Origin: Paracoccaceae bacterium
GTDB taxonomy: Bacteria; Pseudomonadota; Alphaproteobacteria; Rhodobacterales; Rhodobacteraceae
DNA length: 64,000 nucleotides
NCBI GenBank assembly: GCA_020447005.1
Contig: JAGRDO010000006.1
Span: 3,493-67,492 of the forward strand
Direction of reading: 5' to 3'
The notes beneath the pieces were generated by a model. That model searched no databases, was not told the origin of the DNA, and saw nothing but the letters and a program-made list of their open reading frames with translations. Position numbers and translations under genes: made by a program. This document shows, piece after piece, positions 6,637 to 14,561 of the stretch (positions within the stretch are counted from its first letter, which is position 1; the number at the start of each line of letters is the position of its first letter).

Positions 6637-7917
6637 TCAGGCCACCCGCTTCATGTTGCGCAACAAAGCACGGGCGCGGGGCATCGCGGCCTCCATCCGG
6701 TCGATGATTTCCTGACAGGTCTCGGCGTCCAGCAGCACACCCGGCTTGAACTGCAGCACCCGCTTGTCGAGCGAAGAGAAGATCGCCCAGACACCGTTTT
6801 CGTAAAGTGCGCGCGACACCGCGACCGCACCTTCGGGATGGTCGAATTCCAGCCCGAGGATGACACCGCGCTGGCGAATGCCGACAAAGACGTCGCTGTG
6901 GGCGGCCATCATCCGGGTCAGGCTGCGGCGGAAGAATTCGGCGACGTAATGGACGTTCGAGATGACCTCGGGGCGTTGCAGGATATCGATGACCTGATGG
7001 CCGACCACGCAGCCCAGTTCGGACCCGCCCGATGTCGAGATATGGGCCGCCCCGTCTTCATGCAGCCAACCGCCAGAGCGTTCGGTCGCCAAACAGGCAG
7101 AGATCGGATAGATGCCGCCGCCCAGACCCTTGCCGGTAACGAACAGATCGGGTTCCAGCCCGTAGGACTGCCAGCCCCACATCGCGCCCGTGCGCATCAG
7201 CCCGGTCTGCACCTCGTCGGCGATATAAAGGGTACCGTACTTCCGGCAGAGATCCTGGCAGGCGTTCAGATAGCCTTCGGCGGGCATCGGAAAACCGTAG
7301 GTCGCGGGAATCGTCTCGATAATGAAGGCGGCCACATCCCGGCCGCGCAGGGCGCGGTCCAGCGCGTCTATATCGTTGAAAGGCACCTGCACGAATTCCT
7401 CGGGCCGGTCAGCAAGGAATATCTTGGAAAACCGGTCGTCCCCGGTCGCCACCGACAGGCCGGAATGGCCGTGATACCCCTTGATGATCGACACGATCTT
7501 GCGGCGTTTTGTGGTATATCGGGCAGTTTTCAGCGCGATCTCCACGGCCTCGGCTCCGCCAGCGCCGAAGATCGCGTATTTCATGTGCGGGGCGGTCCTG
7601 ACCAGTTTTTCGGCGAACGCGGCCCGCGCGACAGACGGGAACCAGTGGTTGCCCATGTCGAAGTAATCGAGCGCCGATTTCAGAACCGCCACAAGTTCGG
7701 GATTGCGATGTCCGAAATTGTATGTCCCGCCATTGAGATGAAGGTCGATCAGCCGGCGGCCCGACATGTCGTAAAGGAAATACCCCTCGCGCCGGTCGAT
7801 CACCAGATCGATGCCCGCATCTTGCCAGAACCTGGTCTTGCCAGGGTTCCAGTACTCGATCGCCTTGGCAAGCAGGTCATCTTTCGAGTCAAAGCTGAAA
7901 TAGCCGTAGTTGAACAC
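6637..7917 (-). CDS. Class-III aminotransferase-fold PLP enzyme, probable amino-alcohol-phosphate phospholyase
   Basis: 426-aa fold-type-I PLP enzyme, first gene of the BMC operon. The PLP lysine is Lys263 in VTGKGLGGGIYPISA and the pyridoxal-nitrogen Asp is Asp234 in YIADEVQTGLM; the phosphate-cup region FGAGGAEAVEIALK is present. Class-III members include true transaminases and the ethanolamine-phosphate/aminopropanol-phosphate phospholyases of the ETNPPL type, which release an aldehyde, ammonia and phosphate. Two APH-type kinases and a BMC aldehyde dehydrogenase nearby favour the phospholyase reading, but a transaminase cannot be excluded. GTG start at 7917 is preceded by a perfect GGAGGT. 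Confidence 0.85.
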   Translation of the reverse strand: MFNYGYFSFDSKDDLLAKAIEYWNPGKTRFWQDAGIDLVIDRREGYFLYDMSGRRLIDLHLNGGTYNFGHRNPELVAVLKSALDYFDMGNHWFPSVARAAFAEKLVRTAPHMKYAIFGAGGAEAVEIALKTARYTTKRRKIVSIIKGYHGHSGLSVATGDDRFSKIFLADRPEEFVQVPFNDIDALDRALRGRDVAAFIIETIPATYGFPMPAEGYLNACQDLCRKYGTLYIADEVQTGLMRTGAMWGWQSYGLEPDLFVTGKGLGGGIYPISACLATERSGGWLHEDGAAHISTSGGSELGCVVGHQVIDILQRPEVISNVHYVAEFFRRSLTRMMAAHSDVFVGIRQRGVILGLEFDHPEGAVAVSRALYENGVWAIFSSLDKRVLQFKPGVLLDAETCQEIIDRMEAAMPRARALLRNMKRVA

Positions 7918-7933
7918 GATTCGACCTCCGTTT

Positions 7934-7969
7934 GACCGATATCATGCGTATTTCTTTCCGATACCGCAA
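7934..7969. promoter_or_regulatory. Pair of operator-like CCGATA repeats 22 bp apart in BMC/DeoR divergent promoter
   Basis: The gap 7918-8086 separates the BMC operon from its divergent DeoR gene. GACCGATATCATGC (7934-7947) and TTCCGATACCGCAA (7956-7969) sit exactly 22 bp apart. The first matches 12 of 14 positions of GCCCGATATCAGGC, found before the ribose-type operon at 21467, where the paired site is also 22 bp away. Likely DeoR-family operators, by inference. Confidence 0.55.
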
Positions 7970-8086
7970 CTATTATGTTGCATGTCGGCCATTTTATGAC
8001 TGATCCCACAGACAGGGGCCGCTTGCCTGCCCCGCCTTGCTTTGCCAGAATGCGCGCAGCCGGCCCTTTCCGGCCGTGGGGACCAC

Positions 8087-8875
8087 ATGCAATCAAGCCT
8101 TTCAAAGAAGGAACGCCGCCACTCTGCCATCCTGACGGCCCTTGCCGACAATCCGGCGATCAGGGTGGTTGCGTTGGCGCGTGAAATGAACGTTTCGACA
8201 GAAACCATCCGCCGCGACCTGACCGAGTTGCAAAAAGCGGGGCTTCTGAACCGGACATATGGCGGCGCCGTAACCGCCCCGCCGGGATTTGAGCCGGCGC
8301 TGGTTGAACGGATGAACATGTATCATGCCGAACGCAAGGCGATCGGCATGCTGGCGGCGCAGCGGCTGCGCGGCGAACGCTCGCTGCTTCTGGGGGGCGG
8401 CGCGACGGTACAGCATTTCGCGCGTGCCCTGCGTGAGCTGGCGCAGCGTATGACGATCATCACCCCCTCATATCCTGTGGCGGCAGAGCTTTCGGCCAAT
8501 CCCGGGATCGAAGTGCACATGCTGCCGGGCATTCTGGAGCCGGGTGAACATGTGGTATTCGGCCCCGAGACCCTGCGCGCGGTTCGCCAATACGCCCCCC
8601 GTGCCGCCGTGATCGGGGCATCCGGTCTTGGACCCGAGGGGATCAGCGAGGCGCTTTTGAGCCTTGGCGAAGTCTATGCCGCCATCGCTTCGCAGGCCGA
8701 AGTCACCTCGGTTCTGGCCGATCATAGTAAATTCGACCGTCGCGCGCTGACCATGGTTGCCGAATGGTCCGCGCGACTGATGCTTTTCACGGACCGCCAT
8801 CCTGCGGATACGCTTGCGGCGGCTTTGCACAACCGAGGTGCCACGATAGAAATCACTGCGTCACCTGAAGGCTGA
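8087..8875 (+). CDS. DeoR-family regulator of the BMC operon
   Basis: 262-aa DeoR-family regulator divergent from the BMC operon. The HTH is at about residues 17-55 (AREMNVSTETIRRDLTELQKAG) followed by NRTYGGAVTAP; the DeoRC sensor shows LLLGGGATVQHFARAL, TIITPSYPVAAEL, VIGASGLGPEG and SVLADHSKFDRRAL. I chose the ATG at 8087, after GTGGGGA, over an in-frame TTG at 8042 because the protein then starts just before the HTH as in other family members. Its ETIRRDLT recognition helix is identical to that of the DeoR at 21695. Family members respond to phosphorylated intermediates, which fits a kinase-dependent pathway. Confidence 0.93.
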   Translation: MQSSLSKKERRHSAILTALADNPAIRVVALAREMNVSTETIRRDLTELQKAGLLNRTYGGAVTAPPGFEPALVERMNMYHAERKAIGMLAAQRLRGERSLLLGGGATVQHFARALRELAQRMTIITPSYPVAAELSANPGIEVHMLPGILEPGEHVVFGPETLRAVRQYAPRAAVIGASGLGPEGISEALLSLGEVYAAIASQAEVTSVLADHSKFDRRALTMVAEWSARLMLFTDRHPADTLAAALHNRGATIEITASPEG

Positions 8876-8884
8876 CCCCATCCC

Positions 8885-8897
8885 GAACCACGGGTTC
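8885..8897. terminator. Short hairpin GAACC-ACG-GGTTC between convergent genes
   Basis: A 5-bp stem with a 3-base loop lies in the 26-bp gap between the DeoR stop and the convergent livM stop. It is the only symmetry in the gap; weak evidence for a two-way terminator. Confidence 0.25.
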
Positions 8898-8901
8898 ATG
8901 T

Positions 8902-9918
8902 TCAACGCGCCGCCGGGCGAGAGCGAAACAACCCTACGATACCGTTCGGCATGAAGATCACCGACAAAAGCAGGATCGCTCCGAGTCCGGCCAACCGCCA
9001 TTCGCCAAGTTCCTTCATCGCCTCGTCGAACAAAAGCAATGCCGTGGTGCCTGCAAGCGGGCCCCAGAACCGCCCAAGCCCGCCGATAACCATCATCGAT
9101 AACAAAAACAGCAGGAGTGACGTGTCGAGTATGTTGGCCCCGATAGCCCGATAGTGGCCGGCGAAAACCGCGCCAGCCATGCCGGTAAAGAACGCGGACG
9201 CACCAAAGATGAGCAACTGGAAGCGAACTGAACTGATGCCGCGACCAATGGAATAAAGCTTGTTGTCGCGGATCGCCCGGAACGCCAATCCAATGGGGCT
9301 GTAGATCACAAGATAGGCGAACAACATCGCGGCAAGTGCAACGGCGAAGGCAAGAAAGTAGTTACCCAAGGGCGCGTTTGCCCGGCCCAGCATCGCGGTA
9401 AAACCGAAATCTCCAAAACGCGACAGACCCCGGCTGCCGCCGGTGAACGTCATGCAGGTCACGCCCTGACGCATGAAACAGGTGGTATCCGTGATGATCA
9501 GTACCTGTAACGCGGTAGCAAGGGCGAGGGTCAAAAGCGCGACATAGGCGCCGCTCAGACGCAGACAGGCCAGCCCGACAATCAAACTGAAGCCGGTTGC
9601 GACAAGGCCCCCCAGAAACATTCCGAACCAAAGCGATACATTCAGATAAAGCGCCAGCATCGCCGCGCTATAGCCGCCGACCGCGAAAATCGCGAGCTGC
9701 GCCAGCGAAAAGATCCCGCCTACGCCAAAAACCAGGTTCCACTGCGACACGACCGCGACCCAAAGGAACAAGGTGACTCCCTGACCAATCAGGTATCGGT
9801 TCGGAAATACGAACGGCAGCACGACACAGACCACGATTGCCGCGGCGGCGATTGTAAGATCGCGACGTTTGTTCTGGTCTGGGTCGCGCATCAGGTCGGG
9901 ATCAATCGGCATCGTCAT
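8902..9918 (-). CDS. livM: Branched-chain-amino-acid-type ABC transporter permease LivM
   Basis: 338-aa inner-membrane permease of the LivM family. The sequence shows repeated hydrophobic helices from about residue 20 (LTIAAAAIVVCVVLPFVF) and the family pattern FGVGGIFSLAQLAIFAVGGYSAA near 68-90, FRAIRDNKLYSIGRGIS near 214-230 and MVIGGLGRFWGPLAGTTALLL near 275. It would form a heterodimer with LivH and is last in the long 21430-8902 operon. Family members also carry amides, urea and aromatic acids, so the name does not fix the substrate. Confidence 0.93.
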   Translation of the reverse strand: MTMPIDPDLMRDPDQNKRRDLTIAAAAIVVCVVLPFVFPNRYLIGQGVTLFLWVAVVSQWNLVFGVGGIFSLAQLAIFAVGGYSAAMLALYLNVSLWFGMFLGGLVATGFSLIVGLACLRLSGAYVALLTLALATALQVLIITDTTCFMRQGVTCMTFTGGSRGLSRFGDFGFTAMLGRANAPLGNYFLAFAVALAAMLFAYLVIYSPIGLAFRAIRDNKLYSIGRGISSVRFQLLIFGASAFFTGMAGAVFAGHYRAIGANILDTSLLLFLLSMMVIGGLGRFWGPLAGTTALLLFDEAMKELGEWRLAGLGAILLLSVIFMPNGIVGLFRSRPAAR

Positions 9919-10793
9919 AGCCGGGAAGCCTCGTTCTTTCTCAACAGGCCCTGGGGCCGGAAAATGAGTGTGACGACGACCAACAGAAGCAACAGAGGCA
10001 ACGCGAAGCGTACACCCAGCTGAAATTGTACGGTCGCCTCAAGGACGCCCAGCGCAAAAGCCGCGATCAGGGCGCCGCGAACCTCGCCCAGCCCCGCTAT
10101 CACGCAGACAATGAACGCCTTGAGCATCGGATCGTAGCCCATCGTAGGTGACAGGGTTGTCGCGGTTGAGAGCATGATTCCCGAGATGGCCGCCATCAAA
10201 CCGCTGATGGCAAAGACAAAGCGGTAGACGGCGCCCGTGCGGATCCCCATTAACCGTGCCGCTTCGTAGTTCTGGGCGACGGCGCGGATCATCCGTCCAT
10301 AGCGGGTCTTGCGGACAACAAAATCCAGTAGAACGAGCAATACGATCGAGACAACACAGACAAGGACACTGTTCCAGGGCACAAACGTCTGTGCGATGTT
10401 GAAACCACCTTGCAGCGAAAGCGGCTGCTTCAGGGGATAGGCGCCAAAGCCCTTCTGGACGAGATTTTCGATGACCAACGCAACACCGACCGTCGCTATG
10501 ATCACCGTCGTTTCGAAGTTCGCGTTCTTGCGAAGCGGGCGCGCCACACCGGCATAAACCAAAAGCCCCAACACGACCCCTGTCGCCAATGCCCCCGGAA
10601 TGGCGACATAGGCCGGCAACCCCAGATAGCCGCCGAAATAATATGCCGCGTAGCCGCCCGCCACGAGAAACGCCCCATGCGCCATATTGAGCACATTCAA
10701 CGCGCCCCAAAGCAGCGTGAGACCAATGGCACTGACTGAATACATCGAGCCCAGTACAAGCCCGCTGATGACAATCTGAATAAAGGTATCCAT
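9915..10793 (-). CDS. livH: Branched-chain-amino-acid-type ABC transporter permease LivH
   Basis: 292-aa permease of the LivH family, partner of LivM. It begins DTFIQIVISGLVLGSMYSVSAIGL and shows WGALNVLNMAHGAFLVAGGYAAY, the conserved loop VRKTRYGRMIRAVAQNYEAARLMGI and VCVIAGLGEVRGALIAAFALGVLE. Overlaps livM by 4 bp and follows livF by 3 bp, so it is tightly co-translated with both. Sits in the inner membrane. Confidence 0.94.
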   Translation of the reverse strand: MDTFIQIVISGLVLGSMYSVSAIGLTLLWGALNVLNMAHGAFLVAGGYAAYYFGGYLGLPAYVAIPGALATGVVLGLLVYAGVARPLRKNANFETTVIIATVGVALVIENLVQKGFGAYPLKQPLSLQGGFNIAQTFVPWNSVLVCVVSIVLLVLLDFVVRKTRYGRMIRAVAQNYEAARLMGIRTGAVYRFVFAISGLMAAISGIMLSTATTLSPTMGYDPMLKAFIVCVIAGLGEVRGALIAAFALGVLEATVQFQLGVRFALPLLLLLVVVTLIFRPQGLLRKNEASRL

Positions 10794-10796
10794 GCC

Positions 10797-11510
10797 TCAA
10801 CCCCCGAAATAGGTCGCGTCAATTGAGAGGCCGCTCAAAAGTGTTTCCGGCGCGCCGACTTGAACGATCTGGCCATGATCCATCAGCGCGACAACATCCG
10901 ACACTTCGGCAGCGCGGGTCACATTTTCCTCGACCACGAGAACCGATTGCCCGGCGTGCGAAAGCTTGCTGATCACGTCATAAATCTCGTCAATAACCGC
11001 CGGCGCGAGACCCAGCGACGGTTCGTCAAGCATGAGCAGCCGCCCCCCCGCCATCAGACCGCGGCCAATCGCGACCATGCGCCGTTCGCCGCCCGAAAGG
11101 GTGAACGCCGACTGGAACCGGCGTTCCTTGAGACGCGGCAAGAGATCAAAGACAACGGCTAGACGGTCCTCCACCTCCGAAGTCGCCGCGAGCCGGGTGC
11201 CCGCGACCAGAAGGTTATCGAGCACCGACATTTCGCCAAAAAGCATGTCGCCCTGCGGGACATGGATCACACCCCGGCCGACGATCTCGTGAACCGGAAG
11301 CCCGGTGATCGATTCGCCGTCGAACGTCGTCTGTCCGCGCGTCGTGGGGAGCAAGCCGCTGATCGTGCGCAACAGGGTAGTTTTTCCGTGACCGTTCGGC
11401 CCAACCAGGCCACAGACCTGGCCCGCTCCAAACGATAAATTGATACCGTGCAGGATCGGCACGCTGCCATAGCCCGCACCAAGCCCCGCAATTTCGAGGA
11501 TAGGTGTCAT
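10797..11510 (-). CDS. livF: Branched-chain-amino-acid-type ABC transporter ATPase LivF
   Basis: 237-aa ATPase of the LivF family. Walker A is GPNGHGKTT, Q-loop VIHVPQGDMLFGEMSVLDNL, signature LSGGERRMVAIGRGLM and Walker B LLMLDEPSLGLAP, ending with the LivF-type VEENVTRAAEVSD. Overlaps livG by 4 bp. It energises transport with LivG, giving an asymmetric ATPase pair under LivH/LivM. Confidence 0.95.
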   Translation of the reverse strand: MTPILEIAGLGAGYGSVPILHGINLSFGAGQVCGLVGPNGHGKTTLLRTISGLLPTTRGQTTFDGESITGLPVHEIVGRGVIHVPQGDMLFGEMSVLDNLLVAGTRLAATSEVEDRLAVVFDLLPRLKERRFQSAFTLSGGERRMVAIGRGLMAGGRLLMLDEPSLGLAPAVIDEIYDVISKLSHAGQSVLVVEENVTRAAEVSDVVALMDHGQIVQVGAPETLLSGLSIDATYFGG

Positions 11511-12289
11511 CGCTTCCGCTCCTCTGCGCCGGCAATCCGGCTTGCTTCCTTTTCGCCGAGATAGATCGAGCGCACGGTTTCATCGCGAGCCAGCCGTCCG
11601 GGCTCTCCATCAAAAATCATCTCGCCGTGATGCATGACCATGACGCGGTCGGCGATCTTGACCATAAACCGCATCACGTGCTCGATCACGACGATCGTTG
11701 CGCCGTTTTTTCGCAAGCTTGTTAGCAGATCAAAGACCTGGTCGATTTCATCCTGCGTCAGACCGCCAACCGGCTCGTCGAGCATGAGGATACTGGGATT
11801 GCTTACCAGCGCCGAAGCGATCATCAGGAACTTTCGTTCAAGTACGGGTAGCTCGGCAACTCGGGTATTGGCGCGATGTGCCAACCCGACACGTTCGAGC
11901 GCTTCGAGACAGCTGGCGCGGTCCTCCCGCGTGATCCTGAGAAGCGACATCAAGGGCGGATGACGGCGGCTGAAGGCGTGCCCGATATAGACATTCTGCC
12001 AGGCCGTCAGGGTGTCGAATGCTGCGGCCGACTGAAATACCCGCATCATGCCGCGGGAACAAATAACATGCGGCGCAAGCTCTGTAATATCCTCGCCGCC
12101 AAGATGCACGGTGCCTGAACTCGCCCGCGAAAACCCGGATACAACCTCGAAAAGCGTGGTCTTGCCTGCGCCGTTCGGTCCGGTGATACCAAGCACCTCG
12201 TTTCGCTGAACCGAAAAGGTGATGTCATTGACCGCTCTCAGCGCGCCGAATGACTTTGTGACCGACCTGCATTCCAGGATTGCCGTCAT
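11507..12289 (-). CDS. livG: Branched-chain-amino-acid-type ABC transporter ATPase LivG
   Basis: 260-aa ATPase of the LivG family starting TAILECRSVTKSFGALRAVN. Walker A is GPNGAGKTTLFEVVSGF; the Q-loop region has RVFQSAAAFDTLTAWQNVYIG; Walker B is SILMLDEPVGGLTQDEID; the H-loop is VVIEHVMRFMV. The ATG at 12289 was chosen because it is the usual distance before the first strand and has AAAGAG nine bases upstream; an ATG two codons earlier (12295) is also possible. The signature motif is degenerate (RVAELPVLERKFLMIASAL) where LSGGQ is expected, worth noting but also seen as variation within LivG-like proteins. Confidence 0.92.
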   Translation of the reverse strand: MTAILECRSVTKSFGALRAVNDITFSVQRNEVLGITGPNGAGKTTLFEVVSGFSRASSGTVHLGGEDITELAPHVICSRGMMRVFQSAAAFDTLTAWQNVYIGHAFSRRHPPLMSLLRITREDRASCLEALERVGLAHRANTRVAELPVLERKFLMIASALVSNPSILMLDEPVGGLTQDEIDQVFDLLTSLRKNGATIVVIEHVMRFMVKIADRVMVMHHGEMIFDGEPGRLARDETVRSIYLGEKEASRIAGAEERKR

Positions 12290-12314
12290 ACCCATGCACT
12301 CTTTTGCTGCTGCA

Positions 12315-12344
12315 ACGCCCGCGCCCGTTCCGGGGCGCGGGCGT
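12315..12344. terminator. 12-bp GC-rich hairpin between substrate-binding-protein gene and livG
   Basis: Perfect inverted arms at 12315-12326 and 12333-12344 with a 6-base loop lie in the 67-bp gap after the binding-protein gene. There is no T-run. Such hairpins after a binding-protein gene commonly protect the upstream mRNA and reduce downstream expression; two further examples occur in this window. Confidence 0.6.
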
Positions 12345-12356
12345 GTCTTTATCTGT

Positions 12357-13652
12357 TCAGGACGCCATCCACGGAGGCATCTTAAACGGCGCCGACACAT
12401 AAGGATCGGGCGCGATCAGCTCTGCTTCCTTGGTATAATCCTGATGCTGGAGGAACTGGTGCGGCATCCCCATCGACGGATCATTCGTCGCATCCGGGTA
12501 GGGGATTCCGGCCTGTTCGGGAATGAAAAACCGGGTTGTGCCCATGACACCCCGATAGATCATGCTGCGCAGCCGGTCCGCAATCTTCTGATTCTGTTCG
12601 AATTCGCCCGGCCCGCCGGTGCCACCGGCAATCGCCGCCATCAGCGCATAGTAGTGCAGCGAGTCGTAGACCTGCGCACCGGTCAGTGGGCTCGAATCCG
12701 CCCCAAACCGGTCACGATAGGCGGTGTTAAAAGCCTCGCCCTTCTCATCGCGCAAAGAGGCGATCACAGTCGAGTAAAGGACTCCATTTGCGTTTTCGCC
12801 CGCGATTTCACGGAAGGCCGACAGCGATGGTCCATATTGCATGTAAACCAGCGAGTTGGTCGGATTCGGCGTGAACTGGAGCATGAATTGCGCCAGATCC
12901 TGCGGCACCCAGTGCGTGACGGCGATGACAGCGGGTGGATCGGCGCGCAACTTGGCAAGTGTCGGGCCCCATTCGCTGATCGGCACGACCACGGTTTCAT
13001 ACAGGCTTATATCCCAGCCGTATTCCGCGGCCTTTTCGCGGATCGCGTCGGCGATAACGACAGAGTAGTTTTGCGAACCCGTGATGATAGCGATCTTGTT
13101 GTTGTCAGGAGCCCAGTCGCCAGAAGCTTTCAGGTTGTTGAGAAACGTCAACAGCCCCTCGCCATACCAGTATTCTGCCGGATCACCCATGAATATCCCG
13201 AAATAACGCTCGGGATCGCCGCCAACCACCTGATGATGCACGATGTCAGTATTGTGGTGGATATAGATGATCCCGGCATCCGCGATCGTGTCATACTCAG
13301 CACAGACTGCCCCGGTATTATAGCCGTTGATAATGGCATGAACATTGTGCCGATCAATCAGTCTCTGCATCGCCGGAATGATATTGTCGGCACCCTGGTT
13401 CTTGGTGTCCTCGAAAAAGACCTCGATCGGCCGCCCGAGGATGCCCCCCATGGCGTTGATCTCATCGCGTGCCATTTCGGCGGCACGCTTGAACTCGATC
13501 CCGTCCGCTGCAGCCCAACCGGTGAGCGGGACGCCAGCGCCGATCGGAATCACTTCACCTTCGGCTGCCCTGCCCGCATTTACCCCCGCAAGAAGCGCGC
13601 CGCTCGCGGCCGCCATCCCTACGGAACCTTTTAGTAACTCACGCCTTTTCAT
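12357..13652 (-). CDS. Liv-type ABC transporter substrate-binding protein (Tat-like signal)
   Basis: 431-aa periplasmic binding protein of the Leu/Ile/Val-amide type. The start at 13652 follows GGAAGAG and gives a signal KRRELLKGSVGMAAASGALL, with a twin-arginine-like RRELLKG and probable cleavage after AGRAA. Mature-protein features include IPIGAGVPLTGWAAADG, GILGRPIEVFFEDTKNQGADN and INGYNTGAVCAEYDTIADA, matching amide/urea-type periplasmic binding proteins (AmiC/FmdD-like) as much as amino-acid ones. It lies between the SDR gene and livG and should define the ligand of the Liv transporter. Confidence 0.9.
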   Translation of the reverse strand: MKRRELLKGSVGMAAASGALLAGVNAGRAAEGEVIPIGAGVPLTGWAAADGIEFKRAAEMARDEINAMGGILGRPIEVFFEDTKNQGADNIIPAMQRLIDRHNVHAIINGYNTGAVCAEYDTIADAGIIYIHHNTDIVHHQVVGGDPERYFGIFMGDPAEYWYGEGLLTFLNNLKASGDWAPDNNKIAIITGSQNYSVVIADAIREKAAEYGWDISLYETVVVPISEWGPTLAKLRADPPAVIAVTHWVPQDLAQFMLQFTPNPTNSLVYMQYGPSLSAFREIAGENANGVLYSTVIASLRDEKGEAFNTAYRDRFGADSSPLTGAQVYDSLHYYALMAAIAGGTGGPGEFEQNQKIADRLRSMIYRGVMGTTRFFIPEQAGIPYPDATNDPSMGMPHQFLQHQDYTKEAELIAPDPYVSAPFKMPPWMAS

Positions 13653-13729
13653 GACTCTTCCCTTCATGTCTGTCTGAGTTGGTAAGTGAAGTAAGATGTC
13701 GCCCGGCCCCAAATTGGGCTGCGGTGCTA

Positions 13730-14506
13730 CTAACCGGACGCTTCGCTGAAGTCGGCAAAGACGCCAAGCGTCCAGCCACCATCGACCAGAATACTCTGGC
13801 CGTGGATGTGATTGGCGAGCGGACTTGCAAGGAATAGTACCGCGTCTGCGATCTGTTGCGCCGTTCCCCATTTTCCGTCGGGGGTCTGGGCCGCGAGCTG
13901 CGCCTTGATCTTGTCGTTATAAATGTCGGTCATCGGGGTATAGATGAACCCCGGCGCGACGGCGTTCACATTAATCCCGTGCGCAGCATAGTCCATCGCC
14001 ACCTGACGGGTGAAATTCAGCGCGCCGCCTTTCGAGGTGCAGTAGGCAGCAAAACCCTGATTGCCGCGATAGCCCGAAATCGACCCGATCGAGACGATCT
14101 TGCCGCCGCGCCCCTGACTCATCATGTGCTTGACGGATTCCCGTGTCGTGAAGAATAGACCGTCGAGGTTCACCGACATGACATGCCGCCAGGTTTCATC
14201 GCTAGTCTCGGCAACGGTCCCGGCGGCAAGGGTTCCGGCATTCAGGACCGCAATATCGATGCCCTTTTTTTCGGCAATCTCTGCAAACACACGCGCCACC
14301 GCATCACTATCCGCGATGTCGAGCGGCAAAAAGTCGATGGCCGGGTCGTCATATAGCGCCTCGTCTTCCGGCGAATGGTCCTTTTTCCGGGCCAGAACCG
14401 TGACCGTCGCGCCCGCCTTGGCCAGGGTGCGAACGCAGGCCGCGCCAATGCCAGAACTGCCCCCGGTGACAACGGCATGCTTGCCCTTGAAATCGATTGT
14501 AATCAT
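13730..14506 (-). CDS. Short-chain dehydrogenase/reductase (SDR)
   Basis: 258-aa classical SDR, NAD(P)-dependent oxidation or reduction of an alcohol/ketone pair. Cofactor motif TGGSSGIG at 14-21, NAG at 89-91, catalytic Ser142, Tyr155 and Lys159 (YCTSK) are all present, as is VAPGFIYTPM. The ATG at 14506 is preceded by GGGAGGA. In an amino-alcohol pathway it could interconvert an amino ketone and an amino alcohol, as proposed for the SDR of the mycobacterial aminoacetone microcompartment; this assignment rests on context only. Confidence 0.92.
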   Translation of the reverse strand: MITIDFKGKHAVVTGGSSGIGAACVRTLAKAGATVTVLARKKDHSPEDEALYDDPAIDFLPLDIADSDAVARVFAEIAEKKGIDIAVLNAGTLAAGTVAETSDETWRHVMSVNLDGLFFTTRESVKHMMSQGRGGKIVSIGSISGYRGNQGFAAYCTSKGGALNFTRQVAMDYAAHGINVNAVAPGFIYTPMTDIYNDKIKAQLAAQTPDGKWGTAQQIADAVLFLASPLANHIHGQSILVDGGWTLGVFADFSEASG

Positions 14507-14561
14507 GATGTCCTCCCTGTTTTCTTGTCGCAATGGCGATCTTGCGGGTCTTCGCCGGGGT

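Noticed and set aside
5369..6715. Long plus-strand reading frame opposite the aldehyde dehydrogenase gene
   Set aside because: It is the antisense shadow of a clear gene in high-GC DNA, rich in Arg, Gly and His, with no conserved motif. The same holds for the other long antisense frames, for example at 12219, 24673 (plus side), 29885 and 41480.
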